A stretch of DNA of 64,000 bases, from assembly GCA_019639055.1 (NCBI GenBank), contig JAHBSP010000002.1, positions 62,001-126,000 of the forward strand. Reading direction: 5' to 3'. Both the position numbers and the translations under genes were made by a program. The notes under the pieces were generated by a model. That model worked only from the letters and a program-made list of their open reading frames with translations, searched no databases and was not told the DNA's origin. The stretch's first letter is position 1; each line of letters begins with the position of its first letter. This DNA is from Microbacteriaceae bacterium (GTDB lineage: Bacteria > Actinomycetota > Actinomycetes > Actinomycetales > Microbacteriaceae). This document shows positions 27,314 to 36,224 of this stretch, in pieces.

Positions 27314-27988
27314 ATGACTTATCAAGAACTGCGCGATGAACTCGGAGTATCGCTCTCTGACGTGGCATTCGAGCACGCGCTGACACACCGCTCCTACGCT
27401 TATGAGCATCCTGAAGCCGAAAATTATGAACGGCTAGAGTTCCTAGGCGATACTGTGCTGGGCAGGCAAATTACGCACTGGCTGTTTTTAGAGTACCCAG
27501 AACTTGATGAAGGAGAGTTGGCAAAGCGTCGCGCTTCACTTGTGAGTGCGCCAGCTCTTGCAGAAATCGCTAGACAGTTTGGTTTGGGCAAATATCTAAG
27601 GCTTGGTGTTGGCGAAGATCAAACAGGGGGTCGCACAAAAGAATCAATTCTTGCAGATGTTGTTGAAGCCATCCTCGGGGCCACATTTTTAGAGAGTGGC
27701 AACGATGCTGCAAATGCCCTGGTTATGAGAATGTTTGAAAAGACTCTTGCAAGTTCTGATTGGTTTTCCAAACATTTCGACACGAAGTCTGCATTGCAGG
27801 AATTGGTTTCTAGGTTGGGACACCCGGCACCCTTCTACAGGCTACACAGCAAGGGTCCCGATCACGAGAAAGTTTTTACTGCTGAAGTGCTAGTTTCCGA
27901 CAAGGTTGTTGGAGTAGGCAAAGGAAGCAGTAAGAAAGCGGCTGAAATTGAAGCCGCCAGAGCAGCACTTGAGAAACTAAATGCCTGA
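27314..27988 (+). CDS. rnc: Ribonuclease III
   Basis: A 224-residue double-strand-specific endoribonuclease. The catalytic signature reads YERLEFLGDTVLG (Thr where Ser is common), and the second metal-site region is KESILADVVEAILGATFLESG. A C-terminal dsRNA-binding domain (about residues 155-222) ends in GKGSSKKAAEIEAARAALE. The 3' end overlaps mutM by eight bases. Confidence 0.96.
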   Translation: MTYQELRDELGVSLSDVAFEHALTHRSYAYEHPEAENYERLEFLGDTVLGRQITHWLFLEYPELDEGELAKRRASLVSAPALAEIARQFGLGKYLRLGVGEDQTGGRTKESILADVVEAILGATFLESGNDAANALVMRMFEKTLASSDWFSKHFDTKSALQELVSRLGHPAPFYRLHSKGPDHEKVFTAEVLVSDKVVGVGKGSSKKAAEIEAARAALEKLNA

Positions 27989-28814
27989 ACTACCAGAAGT
28001 TGAGGTGGTTAGGCGCGGAATTTCTGAGACTGTTGCTAACGCCAAAATCGCTAGCGTTAGCGTAAAAGACCAGCGCTCGTTGCGCAGACACCAGGGTTCA
28101 GCACACAGCTTTATTACTGAGCTGGAAGGCTCGGTGCTTGACGCGCCAAGACGTCGCGGAAAATTCCTCTGGATTCCAGTGCAAGGAACTAACCGAGCAC
28201 TGCTAATCCACTTGGGAATGAGCGGGCAGATTTTATTAACGGATGCACCAACCAGACACGAAAGAGTGCGGCTACAGTTTGAAGATGGCAATCACCTGGT
28301 GTTCAATGATCAACGGATTTTTGGCTACATGGCGATTGATGACCTGGCAGAAGATAGTCCAGCAAGTGCCAGCCATATCGCCCACGACCCCTTAGAGGCG
28401 AGTTTTGATTTTCAACGCTTCTTTGAAAAGGCGAGTAAGTCATCCCGTGCAGTGAAAGCGGTATTGCTTGACCAAAGTGTAATTAGCGGCGTTGGGAACA
28501 TTTACGCTGATGAGTCTTTGTGGCGTTCAGAACTGCACCCGAATATCCCTGCTCACCAGATATCTAAGGAGCAGTATCTTCGCCTAGTCGCCAACATCAG
28601 GGATGTTTTCGAAGCGGCACTTGCAGAGGGTGGCACGAGTTTCGATTACCAGTACAAGCAAACCAACGGTGAAAGTGGCTACTTCGCAGTGAGCCTCAAT
28701 GCCTACGGCCAGACGGGTAAAGCCTGCCCGAGATGCGGTTCGCCAATTCAACGGATAAAGTTTGCCGGTAGATCTTCGCATTTTTGCCCAAACTGCCAGA
28801 CTTTTTCTGCATAA
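27981..28814 (+). CDS. mutM: Formamidopyrimidine-DNA glycosylase
   Basis: A 277-residue base-excision repair enzyme for 8-oxoguanine and formamidopyrimidines. The N-terminus MPELPEVEVVRRG gives the catalytic proline and glutamate after Met removal; the helix-two-turn-helix is QSVISGVGNIYADESLW, and the C-terminal zinc finger has CPRCG and CPNCQ. Full length. It is translationally coupled to rnc. Confidence 0.96.
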   Translation: MPELPEVEVVRRGISETVANAKIASVSVKDQRSLRRHQGSAHSFITELEGSVLDAPRRRGKFLWIPVQGTNRALLIHLGMSGQILLTDAPTRHERVRLQFEDGNHLVFNDQRIFGYMAIDDLAEDSPASASHIAHDPLEASFDFQRFFEKASKSSRAVKAVLLDQSVISGVGNIYADESLWRSELHPNIPAHQISKEQYLRLVANIRDVFEAALAEGGTSFDYQYKQTNGESGYFAVSLNAYGQTGKACPRCGSPIQRIKFAGRSSHFCPNCQTFSA

Positions 28815-28886
28815 CCATTAGGCTTTGAGGTTACTAAACACTTCGGTCAGTTAGCATATTTAAGACGATTAGCGAGGAATGACTAA

Positions 28887-31800
28887 ATGCATTTAAAGAG
28901 CCTTACCCTTAAGGGCTTTAAGTCATTCGCTGCGCCCACAACTTTCGTATTCGAGCAGGGAGTCACCGCAGTCGTTGGCCCCAACGGTTCCGGAAAATCA
29001 AACATCGTTGATGCGCTCGCCTGGGTGATGGGTGAGCAGGGTGCAAAAACCCTTCGCGGTGGCGCAATGAGCGACGTAATTTTCGCAGGTACTGCCAACA
29101 AGGCGCCACTTGGTCGTGCAGAAGTGCTACTTACTATCGACAACTCTGATGGCGCGCTCCCAATCGATTACACAGAGGTCACAATAGGTAGGGTGCTTTT
29201 TAGAAATGGCACCAGCGAATATTCCATCAACGGAGAATCCTGCAGACTGCTGGATGTCCAGGAGTTACTATCCGACTCTGGCCTCGGCCGAGAAATGCAC
29301 GTAATCGTCGGGCAGGGGCAGTTAGACACTGTTCTACACGCCACAGCGGAGCAAAGGCGAGGCTTTATCGAAGAGGCAGCCGGCATCCTGAAGCACCGTC
29401 GCCGTAAAGAAAAAACAGTTCGCAAGCTTGAAGCAATGGACACCAACCTGACCAGACTCGGCGATCTTGCTAACGAAATTCGTCGCCAACTAAAACCACT
29501 AGGGGCACAGGCGGAGATTGCTCGGGAAGCAGCAGTTATTCAAGCTACGGTTCGTGATGCCAGAGCGCGATTACTAGCCGACGAAGTTGTCGGACTAAGG
29601 ACAGCGCTAACCGCACATTCTTTGAACGAATCTCAACGAGCGTCCGAACGGGCGACACTCAGTGAAAAACTCGAACAGGTCAAAATCAGACAGCAAAGAC
29701 TTGAACAGAGCGATATATCCAAAAAGGTAGAGTCAATGCGCACCACTCTTTTCGCGCTTGAAAAGTCGCAAGAGAGGTTCCGTAGCCTCTTCAATCTTGC
29801 TAAGCAGTCGGTTAGCCTTATCAGCTCAGAGGATGCGCTCAGCCCGGTTGCGAACACGGTCACAGATTTAGATATCGCCTCCTCTCGGGAAGTTATTGAG
29901 AGTGCAGATACTTTTGTAAGGGATGCTGAAAACGCTGTCGATGAGCACCTAACCTTGGTTGCTACGGCCAGAGTCGGATTGCAACGTATTGATGAAGAAC
30001 TTAATGCTCAAAATGAGTTGGTAAGTGCCCACGACTTGCGTATCGCCGCTTACGGTTCAGCGGTCGCAGTTGCTGAAACAGAACTCAAATCAATTTTGGA
30101 GCAGATTGAATCCGTAAAAGAAAATCTGAAGTCTGCAGAAGAATCCGGTTCTCGAATCAAGTCAGAAATTACTCAAGCAGAAACTGAGACAGAACACCCA
30201 GACAACGAAGCGGCGCTGCTTGACGGTAGATGGGCTGCTGCAAGAGCAAAACTTGAATCTGCCAGACAGGTAATTGAGTCTTCGCGTGAAGAACTACACA
30301 ATGCGGAGCGGGAGCGCTCATCCCTGCTTGCGAAACAGTCCGCACTGGAACTAACTATCGAGAAAAAAGATGGTACTGCCGAACTTTCTGCGAAGCTGCC
30401 TAAACTGGCGAAACGCATTTCTGAGGTTGTTAAAGTTCAGCAAGGCTATGAAACCGCGATCGGTTTTGCGCTCGGTGCTTTAGCAGATGCGCTACTTGCG
30501 AAGGATTTCGAGGAAGCTGTGGAAGCCGCGAAATTTGCTTCCGGTAATCAGATTGGGCGCATCAGTGTTGTCGTTTCTGAGGCGGATGTCCCAACTAGCG
30601 AACTCTTTGAACCTGCCGGCACCATAAATGCCACCAAAGTTGTTGATGCACCTTCAGGTGTTTTGAATCTGCTCAGCAATTTTTCGATAGCCGAAGATTT
30701 AGATTCCGCTAAGAAAGCATTTGAAAAAGCGGGTAAGGCATCCGGAACCATAATCACCAAGAGCGGTGAAGTTGTAACTAGGAGCATGCTAAGTGCCGGC
30801 GTTGCCTCCCCAACGAGTATTGAACTTATTGCGGCAAGGGATGCGGCAACTAAGGATCTAGAAGAGTTGCAAAAAACTATCGAATCACTTCGCTTGAGCC
30901 TAGCCAAGGCTCAAGAAGAAGCGCAGATGGCTAGCGACGATGCCGATAACGCACTTTCTGCACTTCGTGAGTTTGATGCACAAGCTGCCGCGCACACTGA
31001 GCGGATCGCTAGACTAAAAGCGCAATTGGAAAACTCTGAAACCGAAGTTCAGAAACTGGAGAGCCAGCGTGCATCCCTAGAAGAAGCAAGTCTTGTAGCA
31101 ACAAAGACTTTGGAGAGCGCTAAAGAGACACTAACTCTCTATGAAGCAACTCCGCGACCGGTCGTTGATTTAGCTGCCAGGGAACAAGCATCTGCCGAAT
31201 TAGAGAGTCTTCGCAATAGGGAAATGGACTTGCGCGTGGATCTTGAAACCGCGAGGGAACGTCAAAGGCAGGCTAATCGCGATCTGCAGCAACTAATTTC
31301 TCAGCAACAGCGTGAGGTTCGTGAAGCGGAAGAAGCCAAGCGTTTGCAAGCTAAACGTCAGCAGCAGTTGCGAGTTGCTAGCGAGGTAATGGAGCAGCTC
31401 CCTAGTGTGCTTGAAGTTGTGGCCGCTTCAGTGCAGGAAGCGAAAAGCGAGTTAGATAACCTTTCGGAAAAACGGCTACTGCAAAATGCAGAAGGGAACG
31501 AACTGCGCACTACAGAGCAGAGCTTGCGTGAAGAACTTCAGACCATAACCGAGAGTGTCCACGGTCTCGAATTGCAGATTTACGAGAAGAAGTTGCAGCT
31601 ATCAAACCTTTTGGAGCGGGCGGCCGAGGAATTGGGTCTTGTTGAGGATGTGCTGGTTGCTGAATATGGCCCTGACCAGCCGATTGTTTTGGAAGAAGGC
31701 GAAGAGCCGAAGGCTTTTGTGCGTGAAGAGCAGCAACTTCGACTTGAAAGGGCAGAGCGAAAGCTTGCCCAGTTGGGGCGCGTAAACCCACTTGCTCTTG

Positions 31801-32378
31801 AAGAGTTTGCAGCACTTGAACAGCGGCACACATACCTGAATGAGCAGCTTGAAGACTTGAAGGCAGCTAAACGCGATCTGCTGAGTATAGTTTCAGATCT
31901 TGATGACACCATGCAGGAAGTATTTGTAGAAGCCTTTGAAGACACTAAGAAAGCTTTCCAAGAAATATTTCCAGTGCTTTTCCCTGGGGGTACAGGCAAC
32001 ATTAGCCTAAGCAATCCGGATGACCTACTTACTACCGGCATTGAAGTTTCCGTAAAACCCGCAGGAAAGCGCATTGAGCGACTCAGCCTGCTATCCGGTG
32101 GTGAGCGCTCCCTTGCAGCTGTTGCGCTACTGGTAGCAATATTTATGGCCCGCCCTAGCCCCTTCTACATTCTGGACGAGGTTGAGGCTGCCCTTGATGA
32201 CTCCAACCTAGGACGGCTGCTTAGTGTCTTTGAGATGCTTCGTGAGAATTCGCAGCTGATTATTGTCACCCATCAGAAGCGAACCATGGAAATCGCAGAC
32301 TCACTATACGGTGTTTCAATGCGTCAAGACGGCGTCAGCCAGGTCGTGGGACAGCGGTTGGCTAAGGAGAGCGCCTAA
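28887..32378 (+). CDS. smc: Chromosome partition protein SMC
   Basis: A 1163-residue SMC ATPase of the condensin complex. Walker A is GPNGSGKSNIVDAL near the N-terminus, the hinge lies around residues 505-640 (GYETAIGFALGALADAL), flanked by two long coiled coils, and the C-terminus holds the signature LSGGERSLAAVALL and Walker B FYILDEVEAALDD. The usual neighbour ftsY follows only after an extra gene. Confidence 0.97.
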   Translation: MHLKSLTLKGFKSFAAPTTFVFEQGVTAVVGPNGSGKSNIVDALAWVMGEQGAKTLRGGAMSDVIFAGTANKAPLGRAEVLLTIDNSDGALPIDYTEVTIGRVLFRNGTSEYSINGESCRLLDVQELLSDSGLGREMHVIVGQGQLDTVLHATAEQRRGFIEEAAGILKHRRRKEKTVRKLEAMDTNLTRLGDLANEIRRQLKPLGAQAEIAREAAVIQATVRDARARLLADEVVGLRTALTAHSLNESQRASERATLSEKLEQVKIRQQRLEQSDISKKVESMRTTLFALEKSQERFRSLFNLAKQSVSLISSEDALSPVANTVTDLDIASSREVIESADTFVRDAENAVDEHLTLVATARVGLQRIDEELNAQNELVSAHDLRIAAYGSAVAVAETELKSILEQIESVKENLKSAEESGSRIKSEITQAETETEHPDNEAALLDGRWAAARAKLESARQVIESSREELHNAERERSSLLAKQSALELTIEKKDGTAELSAKLPKLAKRISEVVKVQQGYETAIGFALGALADALLAKDFEEAVEAAKFASGNQIGRISVVVSEADVPTSELFEPAGTINATKVVDAPSGVLNLLSNFSIAEDLDSAKKAFEKAGKASGTIITKSGEVVTRSMLSAGVASPTSIELIAARDAATKDLEELQKTIESLRLSLAKAQEEAQMASDDADNALSALREFDAQAAAHTERIARLKAQLENSETEVQKLESQRASLEEASLVATKTLESAKETLTLYEATPRPVVDLAAREQASAELESLRNREMDLRVDLETARERQRQANRDLQQLISQQQREVREAEEAKRLQAKRQQQLRVASEVMEQLPSVLEVVAASVQEAKSELDNLSEKRLLQNAEGNELRTTEQSLREELQTITESVHGLELQIYEKKLQLSNLLERAAEELGLVEDVLVAEYGPDQPIVLEEGEEPKAFVREEQQLRLERAERKLAQLGRVNPLALEEFAALEQRHTYLNEQLEDLKAAKRDLLSIVSDLDDTMQEVFVEAFEDTKKAFQEIFPVLFPGGTGNISLSNPDDLLTTGIEVSVKPAGKRIERLSLLSGGERSLAAVALLVAIFMARPSPFYILDEVEAALDDSNLGRLLSVFEMLRENSQLIIVTHQKRTMEIADSLYGVSMRQDGVSQVVGQRLAKESA

Positions 32379-33440
32379 TTGAGTTTTCCGCCTGAATTCT
32401 TCGACGAAAAACCGCAAGAAACCGAGAATCTGAGCAGAAAAGCTGCCAGAAAGAGCCGGTCTCGGGGAACTTGGCTGGTCATCCCCGCACTTGTCGCGCT
32501 GATTTTCGCTGGGCTTTGGATCTGGTTCAATGTGGATTCAATTCGCGACACTATAAAAGTGTGGGGCTATCAGCCCACGGCGCAGGTAGAAGAAATCGCC
32601 CAAAGTACAGCTATGACAGAACACGGCAAATTCATGTTCTATGTTGGTGCTCCAAAAATTCTTGAATCAGAGGACTTTAACGAATTCTGCAACACGCACC
32701 ACGGTGATTTTTATACTCTCGGTTGTTACACATCGAGTTCGAGCATTTTCATCTATCAAATCACTGACAGCCGTTTGAAAGGCGTAGTCGAAGTTACTGC
32801 CGCACATGAAATGTTACACGCAGCATGGAGCAGGTTATCTCTTGAGGAAAAATCTCGTCTCACTGACCTTCTGCAAGCTGCTTATTCAAAGATCGAAGAC
32901 CCGAAGCTTGCAGAAACTATGAGTTTGTATGAACAAATTTCTCCAACGGAGTTGCCGAATGAACTCCACAGCATCTTAGGAACCCAGTATGCAGGGCTGG
33001 GAAAAGAGCTTGAAGAATACTATTCGCAGTATTTCACTGACCGAAGCAAAGTAGTTAATCTTTACTCCAATTATCAGGGTTACATTGATTCAGTCCGAGA
33101 TCAGTTGACTGAACTTCAAGACAAACTTACAGAACTAAGTGACTACCTCGATAGTGAACGTGGCGAAATAGACAGCGCAATAGAACAGTGGAATTTGGAT
33201 GTTCAAACCTACAACTCAAGAATTAATACTCCTGGTGGTTTCTCTTCTCAGCGGGAAGCAGACATCGCTAGAGCAGCACTCGAAACTCGAAAAACAATAC
33301 TAGAAGAACGGCAGGAAGCCTATAAGGCTAAAGTTGCTGAATATGATGAACTGATTACAGAGTGGGATAAGGTAGCCGCAGAGAGCGATGAAATTTTCCA
33401 ACTACTTGACAGTAATTACGAGCCTTCGAGAGATAAATAG
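32379..33440 (+). CDS. Membrane-anchored HExxH protein with coiled coil, function unknown
   Basis: A 353-residue protein beginning with TTG directly after the smc stop. A basic stretch (KAARKSRSRG) precedes one membrane helix at about residues 31-50, so the rest is outside. Residues 143-147 are HEMLH in a helix-like TAAHEMLHAAWSRL, and ELPNELHSILGT at 191-202 offers a possible third ligand Glu195, a gluzincin-like arrangement. Cys104 and Cys116 could form a disulfide. Residues about 226-345 are strongly coiled coil. I do not recognise a named family. It is likely co-transcribed with smc and ftsY. A zinc peptidase acting at the envelope is inference. Confidence 0.8.
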   Translation: MSFPPEFFDEKPQETENLSRKAARKSRSRGTWLVIPALVALIFAGLWIWFNVDSIRDTIKVWGYQPTAQVEEIAQSTAMTEHGKFMFYVGAPKILESEDFNEFCNTHHGDFYTLGCYTSSSSIFIYQITDSRLKGVVEVTAAHEMLHAAWSRLSLEEKSRLTDLLQAAYSKIEDPKLAETMSLYEQISPTELPNELHSILGTQYAGLGKELEEYYSQYFTDRSKVVNLYSNYQGYIDSVRDQLTELQDKLTELSDYLDSERGEIDSAIEQWNLDVQTYNSRINTPGGFSSQREADIARAALETRKTILEERQEAYKAKVAEYDELITEWDKVAAESDEIFQLLDSNYEPSRDK

Positions 33441-33448
33441 GTAAACCG

Positions 33449-34324
33449 ATGACTGAATCAGCATGGTCCTTAGGATCATCCCTTGGCAAGCTCTTTGGTT
33501 CTCACAAAATTACTGAAGAAACTTGGGAAGAGTTAGAAGCAGCACTGCTAAAGGCTGACTTTGGGGCGGACCTTACCGAAGATTTGGTGGATGCGCTCAG
33601 GGGAGCAGCCTCCAAATATCGCACAGACGACGCCAGAGATTTGAAGCGGATGCTCACAGAAATGATCGAAGAGCGGCTCGCCAAATTCGACCCGACTTTG
33701 AAACTGGGAGAGCATAAACCTGCTGTGGTCTTGGTCGTCGGTGTCAACGGTGTTGGCAAAACCACCACAATTGGTAAATTTGCAAACTTTCTCCACACAC
33801 TTCAGAAGAAGGTTGTTATTGCAGCTGCGGACACTTTTAGGGCCGCGGCAGTTGAGCAGCTAAGCACTTGGGCTGAGCGCGCAAACGCTGAAATTATTAA
33901 GCCGGATGTGCAGGGGCAAGACCCAGCTTCAGTTGCCTTTCAAGCGGTCCAGCACGCCATCGACTCCGGTGCAGATGTGGTTCTTGTAGACACCGCTGGA
34001 CGTTTGCAAACCAAGAGTGGGCTAATGGATGAGTTGGGCAAGATCCGCAGAGTTATCGAGAAACTTGTGCCGGTATCTGAGGTGTTGCTGGTCCTTGATG
34101 CTACAACCGGGCAGAACGGGCTAGCCCAGGCAGAGGCTTTTGTGGAAGTGGCCGGGGTAACCGGTCTGGTCCTGACCAAGCTGGATGGTAGCGCCAAGGG
34201 CGGTTTTGTCATCCGTGTTCAGGAACAAACCAGTCTGCCGGTGAAACTTGTTGGTCAAGGTGAAGGTATTCGCGACCTAACAGGTTTTACTGCTCATGTT
34301 TTTGCGCACGACCTCGTCGCATAA
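33449..34324 (+). CDS. ftsY: Signal recognition particle receptor FtsY
   Basis: A 291-residue SRP GTPase made almost only of the N and G domains, without the long acidic A domain. The motifs are GVNGVGKTTTIGKFAN, ADTFRAAAVEQLS, DTAGRLQTKSG and TKLDGSAKGG, ending VKLVGQGEGIRDL. It docks Ffh-ribosome complexes at the membrane. Its last 38 bases overlap the DUF4349 gene on the other strand. Confidence 0.96.
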   Translation: MTESAWSLGSSLGKLFGSHKITEETWEELEAALLKADFGADLTEDLVDALRGAASKYRTDDARDLKRMLTEMIEERLAKFDPTLKLGEHKPAVVLVVGVNGVGKTTTIGKFANFLHTLQKKVVIAAADTFRAAAVEQLSTWAERANAEIIKPDVQGQDPASVAFQAVQHAIDSGADVVLVDTAGRLQTKSGLMDELGKIRRVIEKLVPVSEVLLVLDATTGQNGLAQAEAFVEVAGVTGLVLTKLDGSAKGGFVIRVQEQTSLPVKLVGQGEGIRDLTGFTAHVFAHDLVA

Positions 34325-35399
34325 GCGCCACTACCAGCCAAATCACGCCAATCAAGGCTGCCCAAGGGATAACCCAACCGAGCGCTATTAGCATCCAGTT
34401 GAAGCCGTTTACGAGGGAGTCCCAGCCTTTAGAAACGCCGTCAAGGAAACCGTTAGGGTTTGCTTTGGTGGCATCTAGCTGGCGCAGTTCGATGGTAACG
34501 CTAGACATCAGCACCTGGTCGGTGACGCTGTCTAGCTGTTCCTGAATCCATTGAATCTCTGTCTCGCGGTACGCGATTTCACGCTCAAGCTCCAGAGTCT
34601 CTGAGAGATTGGTTGCTTCCGGTAGTAGTTCACGTAGACGCTTTAGAACCTTTTCTGTGGTTTCTTGTGATTTACGTAAACTGGTGAATTCTTGGGAGCG
34701 ATCCTGCTCAGAAACATTCAAAGAAACTAGCTTGCCGATTTTATTCAGATCCTCAAGGTATTCATCCAATGAAATGTAGGGAATCTGGATTGAAAGGTAG
34801 GCGGTGTTGGATTGTGTGTAACCGTTGCCAGGGTAAGGGTAGTAACCAATTTCTGATTTTTCCTGTGGGTTCACGGATGTTGAATCTGTTCCGTCGGTTG
34901 CGTAGCTGAGGTGAGAAATTCGGCCCATAATTTTGGTAACTTCAGCACGGACATCATTTATTGACTTAGTGAGGTCACTTACTTCAATCACTGCTGTAGC
35001 ATTACGGGAAATCTCGTTCTCAGGGGGGACTAGTGAAAGCTCAGGATCATCCATCGATGGCGCGAACACTGGTTTCTTTGTGCCGGTTTTTGAGTCTGTA
35101 TACCCAGGGGATACTTCAGAAGTTTGGTAAGCGGTGAATGAATTATTGCTGTCAGTCCGAACTAGTTCGCCATTATCGGCTGAGGTAGCTGTTTCTGAAG
35201 TATTTTGTGAATTCAGTAGAAGTGGTACACCGACGCCTGCTACTAGACTCAACACAGCAACAGCAGCAAAGCCGTATGTGGCAATTTCCAGTCTGCGCTT
35301 CTTCTTGGTACGCTCTGTGCCAATCTGTTGGAAAATTTGTTCCTCAAGCTTTCCAATGTTCTTTTCGGAGAGCTCAGGCAGTTTATTCTTTTTGCTCAT
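34287..35399 (-). CDS. DUF4349 membrane protein, candidate anti-sigma factor
   Basis: A 370-residue protein with a cytoplasmic N-terminus of about 40 residues (LPELSEKNIGKLEEQIFQQI), a membrane helix at about 42-62 (ATYGFAAVAVLSLVAGVGVP), a DUF4349-type extracellular region with coiled coil and a second helix near the C-terminus (ALIGVIWLVVALMRRG). The ATG at 35399 is one base from the ECF sigma stop, with GAGGTG upstream. Position and the small cytoplasmic head suggest an anti-sigma role; this is inference. The 3' end overlaps ftsY. Confidence 0.82.
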   Translation of the reverse strand: MSKKNKLPELSEKNIGKLEEQIFQQIGTERTKKKRRLEIATYGFAAVAVLSLVAGVGVPLLLNSQNTSETATSADNGELVRTDSNNSFTAYQTSEVSPGYTDSKTGTKKPVFAPSMDDPELSLVPPENEISRNATAVIEVSDLTKSINDVRAEVTKIMGRISHLSYATDGTDSTSVNPQEKSEIGYYPYPGNGYTQSNTAYLSIQIPYISLDEYLEDLNKIGKLVSLNVSEQDRSQEFTSLRKSQETTEKVLKRLRELLPEATNLSETLELEREIAYRETEIQWIQEQLDSVTDQVLMSSVTIELRQLDATKANPNGFLDGVSKGWDSLVNGFNWMLIALGWVIPWAALIGVIWLVVALMRRGRAQKHEQ

Positions 35400-35400
35400 C

Positions 35401-35952
35401 TCACACCTCAAGTTGTCTTAGCCGAGCACGAATTCTCGACAGTCTATTTCGCACAGTTCCCTGACTTACTCCGAGACTTTTTGCGGCATCCTCGTATTTG
35501 AATTCTTCAACCAGGCACAGCTGGAAAATTTGCCGATCGATTTCGCTTAGCTCAGTTACTTCTTTCAGAATCATTTCTACGAGCAGGTTATTTTCTGCCG
35601 TCCCATCAGCGGTATTTTTTTCCTCTTGATGTTCCTCAGAAATTTCTGCAGTTTCATGGATTCTGAAATGCTTTCTGCGCGCATTGGCGGCTTGCTTTCG
35701 AGCAATTTCGGTTAGCCAGGGAAGTAGTGATTCTCCGAGTAACTCAAATTTCGACAGTTTCCGCCAAGCGATTAGGAAAGTTTCTTGGGTTAGATCTTCA
35801 GCAAGTTGCTGATCTCCTGTGGAGGCATATGCCACCCAGAAGACTCGTTTCACATGCTTTCGATATAACTGCGAGAAGGCGCGTTCACTACCTTTCGCGG
35901 CCTGATTTATCAGGTCACGGTCGGTTAGTGGAGCATCTTCTATTGTTTCCGT
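35401..35952 (-). CDS. ECF sigma factor with no canonical start codon
   Basis: Sigma-70 family protein. Region 2 reads LTDRDLINQAAKGSERAFSQ and GDQQLAEDLTQETFLIAW; region 4 has AAKSLGVSQGTVRNRLSRIR. The first ordinary start in frame is GTG at 35851-35853, which would cut region 2 in half and leave 150 residues. The frame stays open with sigma-like sequence back to a TGA at 35956-35958, but contains no ATG, GTG or TTG. AGAGGA stands eight bases before an ACG (35950-35952) and five before a CTT, so a non-standard start giving about 183 residues is the best reading. A sequencing error or a broken gene is the alternative. The DUF4349 gene is one base downstream. Confidence 0.72.
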   Translation of the reverse strand, partial: TETIEDAPLTDRDLINQAAKGSERAFSQLYRKHVKRVFWVAYASTGDQQLAEDLTQETFLIAWRKLSKFELLGESLLPWLTEIARKQAANARRKHFRIHETAEISEEHQEEKNTADGTAENNLLVEMILKEVTELSEIDRQIFQLCLVEEFKYEDAAKSLGVSQGTVRNRLSRIRARLRQLEV

Positions 35953-36043
35953 AAGTCAGTTCCTCTGTTTTGTTCTTAACTTGTTCAGTGTGCTGAATAC
36001 GTTAATCGTCTCAAAAATCATCTGAATAGGGAGGAAAAATATC

Positions 36044-36202
36044 TTAACGACCGAAAAGCGAGGAGAAAAACCCGGTCTTTTCTGTTTCGTGACCCTGACA
36101 GCGGGCCGAATCGGGGACACCTTGAAGCGCTTCTTCGATATGCTCTCCGCAACCACTCCAGGTAGCTTTACCGCATTCTGAGCATTTGATTTGTTGGCAC
36201 AT
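36044..36202 (-). CDS. Small cysteine-rich protein (52 residues)
   Basis: A short frame beginning MCQQIKCSECGKATWSGCG and ending GFFSSLFGR. It has five cysteines (C-x4-C-x2-C near the start, then WSGCGEHIEEAL and ARCQGH). I recall similar short proteins with the TWxGCGxH pattern in many bacteria, without assigned function. AAAGG lies about ten bases before the ATG, and the cstR-like gene ends 22 bases upstream, so it is probably the last gene of the sulfur operon. Zinc binding or persulfide carriage is inference. A 66-residue frame overlapping on the same strand is a shadow. Confidence 0.72.
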   Translation of the reverse strand: MCQQIKCSECGKATWSGCGEHIEEALQGVPDSARCQGHETEKTGFFSSLFGR

Positions 36203-36224
36203 AGTTGTTTTACCTTTTCTCTCG

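Noticed and set aside
35956..36156. 66-codon frame on the - strand
   Set aside because: Overlaps the better-supported 52-residue Cys protein in another frame; its translation has no conserved pattern.
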